Assembly (NCBI GenBank): GCA_030432775.1
Contig: JAUILO010000112.1
Coordinates: 1 to 8,143, forward strand
Length of the DNA: 8,143 nucleotides
Source of the DNA: Alphaproteobacteria bacterium
Lineage (GTDB): Bacteria; Pseudomonadota; Alphaproteobacteria; Micavibrionales; Micavibrionaceae
Direction of reading: 5' to 3'
Shown: positions 6,809 to 8,143 of the stretch, piece by piece
Layout of the letters: each line of letters starts with the position of its first letter
How positions within the stretch are numbered: the first letter of the stretch is position 1
Notes under the pieces: generated by a model
Databases searched by the model: none
The model's input: only the letters and a program-made list of their open reading frames with translations
Told to the model about the DNA's origin: nothing
Translations under genes and position numbers: made by a program

Positions 6809-8010
6809 GCTGCAGACCTCTTGATTATACCTAGTTTCAGACCTGTTTGTTCGAAAGCAGCAATGGCTTTGTCCAGATGCTCTTTTGTGTGACCAGCGGA
6901 AATTTGCGTTCTGATTCTGGCTTTGCCTACCGGTACGACAGGATATGAAAACCCGACAACATAAACGCCATGGTTCAGCATTTCATCGGCAAATTCACTT
7001 GCCAGTGCGCCATCATAAATCATAACAGGAATAATAGGATGTTTACCGGGCAGTAGATCAAAGCCGAGCTTGGTCATATTTTCACGGAAATAGGTGCTGT
7101 TTTCCGTTAGCTTGCTGCGCAAAGCCTTGCCATCACGTTCGATGAGGTCAAGAGCCGCCATAGTCGTTGCGGTAATCACCGGTGCCAATGTATTTGAAAA
7201 CAGATAGGGGCGTGAGCGTTGTCGCAGGATTTCGACGATTGTTTTATTTGCAGCCGTATAGCCACCAGAAGCCCCGCCTAGCGCCTTACCGAATGTACCT
7301 GTAATAATATCAACCTTGTCTGTCAGTCCGTAATGATCGGCCGTGCCCGCGCCATTTGGGCCCATAAAGCCAACGGAATGACTATCATCAACCATAACCA
7401 TGGCATCATATTTTTCCGCCAGGGCACATAATTCGGGCAGGTTAACCAGATAACCATCCATTGAAAATACACCATCTGTGGCGATTAAACGATGGCGCTG
7501 ATCTTGTGCCTCAATTAGGCATTGTTCCAGATTTTTCATGTCATTATTTTTGTAGCGATATCGCTTGGCTTTACACAGACGAACCCCGTCAATGATGCTT
7601 GCATGATTAAGCTCATCGCTAATGATTGCGTCTTCGGGGCCCAATATCGTTTCAAATAAACCTGTATTCGCGTCAAAACAGGATGAATAGAGGATCGCAT
7701 CTTCCATGCCTTTGAATTTAGATACTTTTTTCTCTAGCTCTTTGTGAATATCGAGTGTTCCACATATAAAACGCACCGATGCCATGCCGAGCTTATATTC
7801 ATCAAGCGCATTTTTTGCTGCGGTGACGAGTTCTTCGTTATTGGCAAGGCCAAGATAGTTATTTGCGCACATATTCAATATGCCGTCATTGTCATTTACG
7901 GCAATATCCGCACTTTGCGGAGATGTTATAATCCTTTCGGATTTGAAAAAGCCTTGTTCTTTGATGGATTGCAGCTCTTCTTCAAGAAAATCTGTAAGTT
8001 TCGTGCTCAT
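6805..8010 (-). CDS. kbl: 2-amino-3-ketobutyrate CoA ligase (glycine C-acetyltransferase)
   Basis: This PLP enzyme cleaves 2-amino-3-ketobutyrate with CoA into glycine and acetyl-CoA. The substrate is unstable, and the enzyme is known to work closely with threonine dehydrogenase, encoded by the next gene. The 401 residues (E. coli 398) show the alpha-oxoamine synthase fold. NMCANNYLGL (46-55) and SVRFICGT (78-85) are substrate-side motifs. SDELNHASIIDG (131-142) carries the histidine that stacks on PLP. VDDSHSVGFMG (207-217) carries the cofactor aspartate and histidine. TGTFGKALGG (237-246) contains the PLP-binding lysine K242. The first ATG fits the family start and follows AAGAAGA (8017-8023, minus strand) with a six-base spacer. 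The stop overlaps tdh by four bases, so the two are translationally coupled. Confidence 0.98.
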   Translation of the reverse strand: MSTKLTDFLEEELQSIKEQGFFKSERIITSPQSADIAVNDNDGILNMCANNYLGLANNEELVTAAKNALDEYKLGMASVRFICGTLDIHKELEKKVSKFKGMEDAILYSSCFDANTGLFETILGPEDAIISDELNHASIIDGVRLCKAKRYRYKNNDMKNLEQCLIEAQDQRHRLIATDGVFSMDGYLVNLPELCALAEKYDAMVMVDDSHSVGFMGPNGAGTADHYGLTDKVDIITGTFGKALGGASGGYTAANKTIVEILRQRSRPYLFSNTLAPVITATTMAALDLIERDGKALRSKLTENSTYFRENMTKLGFDLLPGKHPIIPVMIYDGALASEFADEMLNHGVYVVGFSYPVVPVGKARIRTQISAGHTKEHLDKAIAAFEQTGLKLGIIKRSAA

Positions 8011-8055
8011 ATTGTATCTTCTTAGCTAAAGTGGAATGTTGTTTTTATGAGGCGG

Positions 8056-8084
8056 ATCATATCATGCAAGAATGCGATCCCCAA
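8056..8084 (-). promoter_or_regulatory. Candidate sigma-70-type promoter for kbl-tdh
   Basis: On the minus strand, TTGGGG (8079-8084) and TATGAT (8056-8061) are separated by exactly 17 bases, giving a leader of about 40 bases before the kbl ATG. The -10 is one base off consensus; the -35 keeps only its TTG. GGATC (8054-8058) and GATCC (8076-8080) form inverted 5-base arms, 22 bases centre to centre, overlapping the -10 and touching the -35, where a repressor could bind. This is pattern evidence only. Confidence 0.4.
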
Positions 8085-8143
8085 CAATTGAAATTGATGC
8101 ATGGCAACGTGAAATAACGATGCCTATGACGTGTTTTTAGGTA
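8085..8143. other. Right-edge sequence with no recognised feature
   Basis: Only very short frames occur here (ATGs at 8097 and 8121 stop within seven codons). No gene start, repeat or RNA is recognisable before the window ends. Confidence 0.4.

Overview
The window looks like chromosomal DNA from an alphaproteobacterium of moderate, slightly AT-leaning composition. The main argument is gene order: a stand-alone homoserine dehydrogenase (hom), a class II fructose-1,6-bisphosphatase (glpX) and the exonuclease gene recJ run head to tail, a linkage I know from many alphaproteobacteria. A finer placement (for example a Micavibrio-like or host-associated lineage, suggested only by the IcmL/DotI-like gene) would be a guess.

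Layout. (1) Bases 1-308 hold the end of a reading frame cut by the left edge. Its first ~50 residues are unmistakable DnaB replicative helicase (end of Walker A through the RVDQTKIR region). It then leaves the DnaB family and reads, in frame, like the tail of an OmpA-type domain (AADRRVEI) plus a Gly/Met/Pro-rich end. This is a broken or chimeric gene. (2) 309-443 is an AT-rich gap without a clear promoter. (3) 444-1736 hom, 1837-2874 glpX and 2961-4796 recJ are all intact and on the + strand. The hom-glpX gap carries two hairpins built from repeated TATACG motifs. (4) 4796-5359 encodes a membrane-anchored or exported protein resembling the type IVB secretion protein DotI/IcmL. Its start codon overlaps the recJ stop by one base. 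It is followed 9 bases later by an unrecognised 126-residue protein (5369-5749). recJ, the IcmL-like gene and this gene therefore look like one transcription unit. (5) On the minus strand, converging on that unit, lie kbl (8010-6805) and tdh (6808-5783), overlapping by four bases: the classical two-step threonine degradation operon. A plausible promoter sits just upstream of kbl. (6) 8085-8143 shows nothing recognisable.

How the genes fit together. hom commits aspartate semialdehyde to homoserine (threonine and methionine synthesis). tdh and kbl do the opposite, turning threonine into glycine and acetyl-CoA. glpX serves gluconeogenesis and recJ serves DNA repair. The parts that are not ordinary housekeeping are the DnaB/OmpA chimera at the left edge and the translationally coupled recJ / IcmL-like / unknown trio. 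No RNA genes, CRISPR arrays, insertion sequences or tRNAs were seen.
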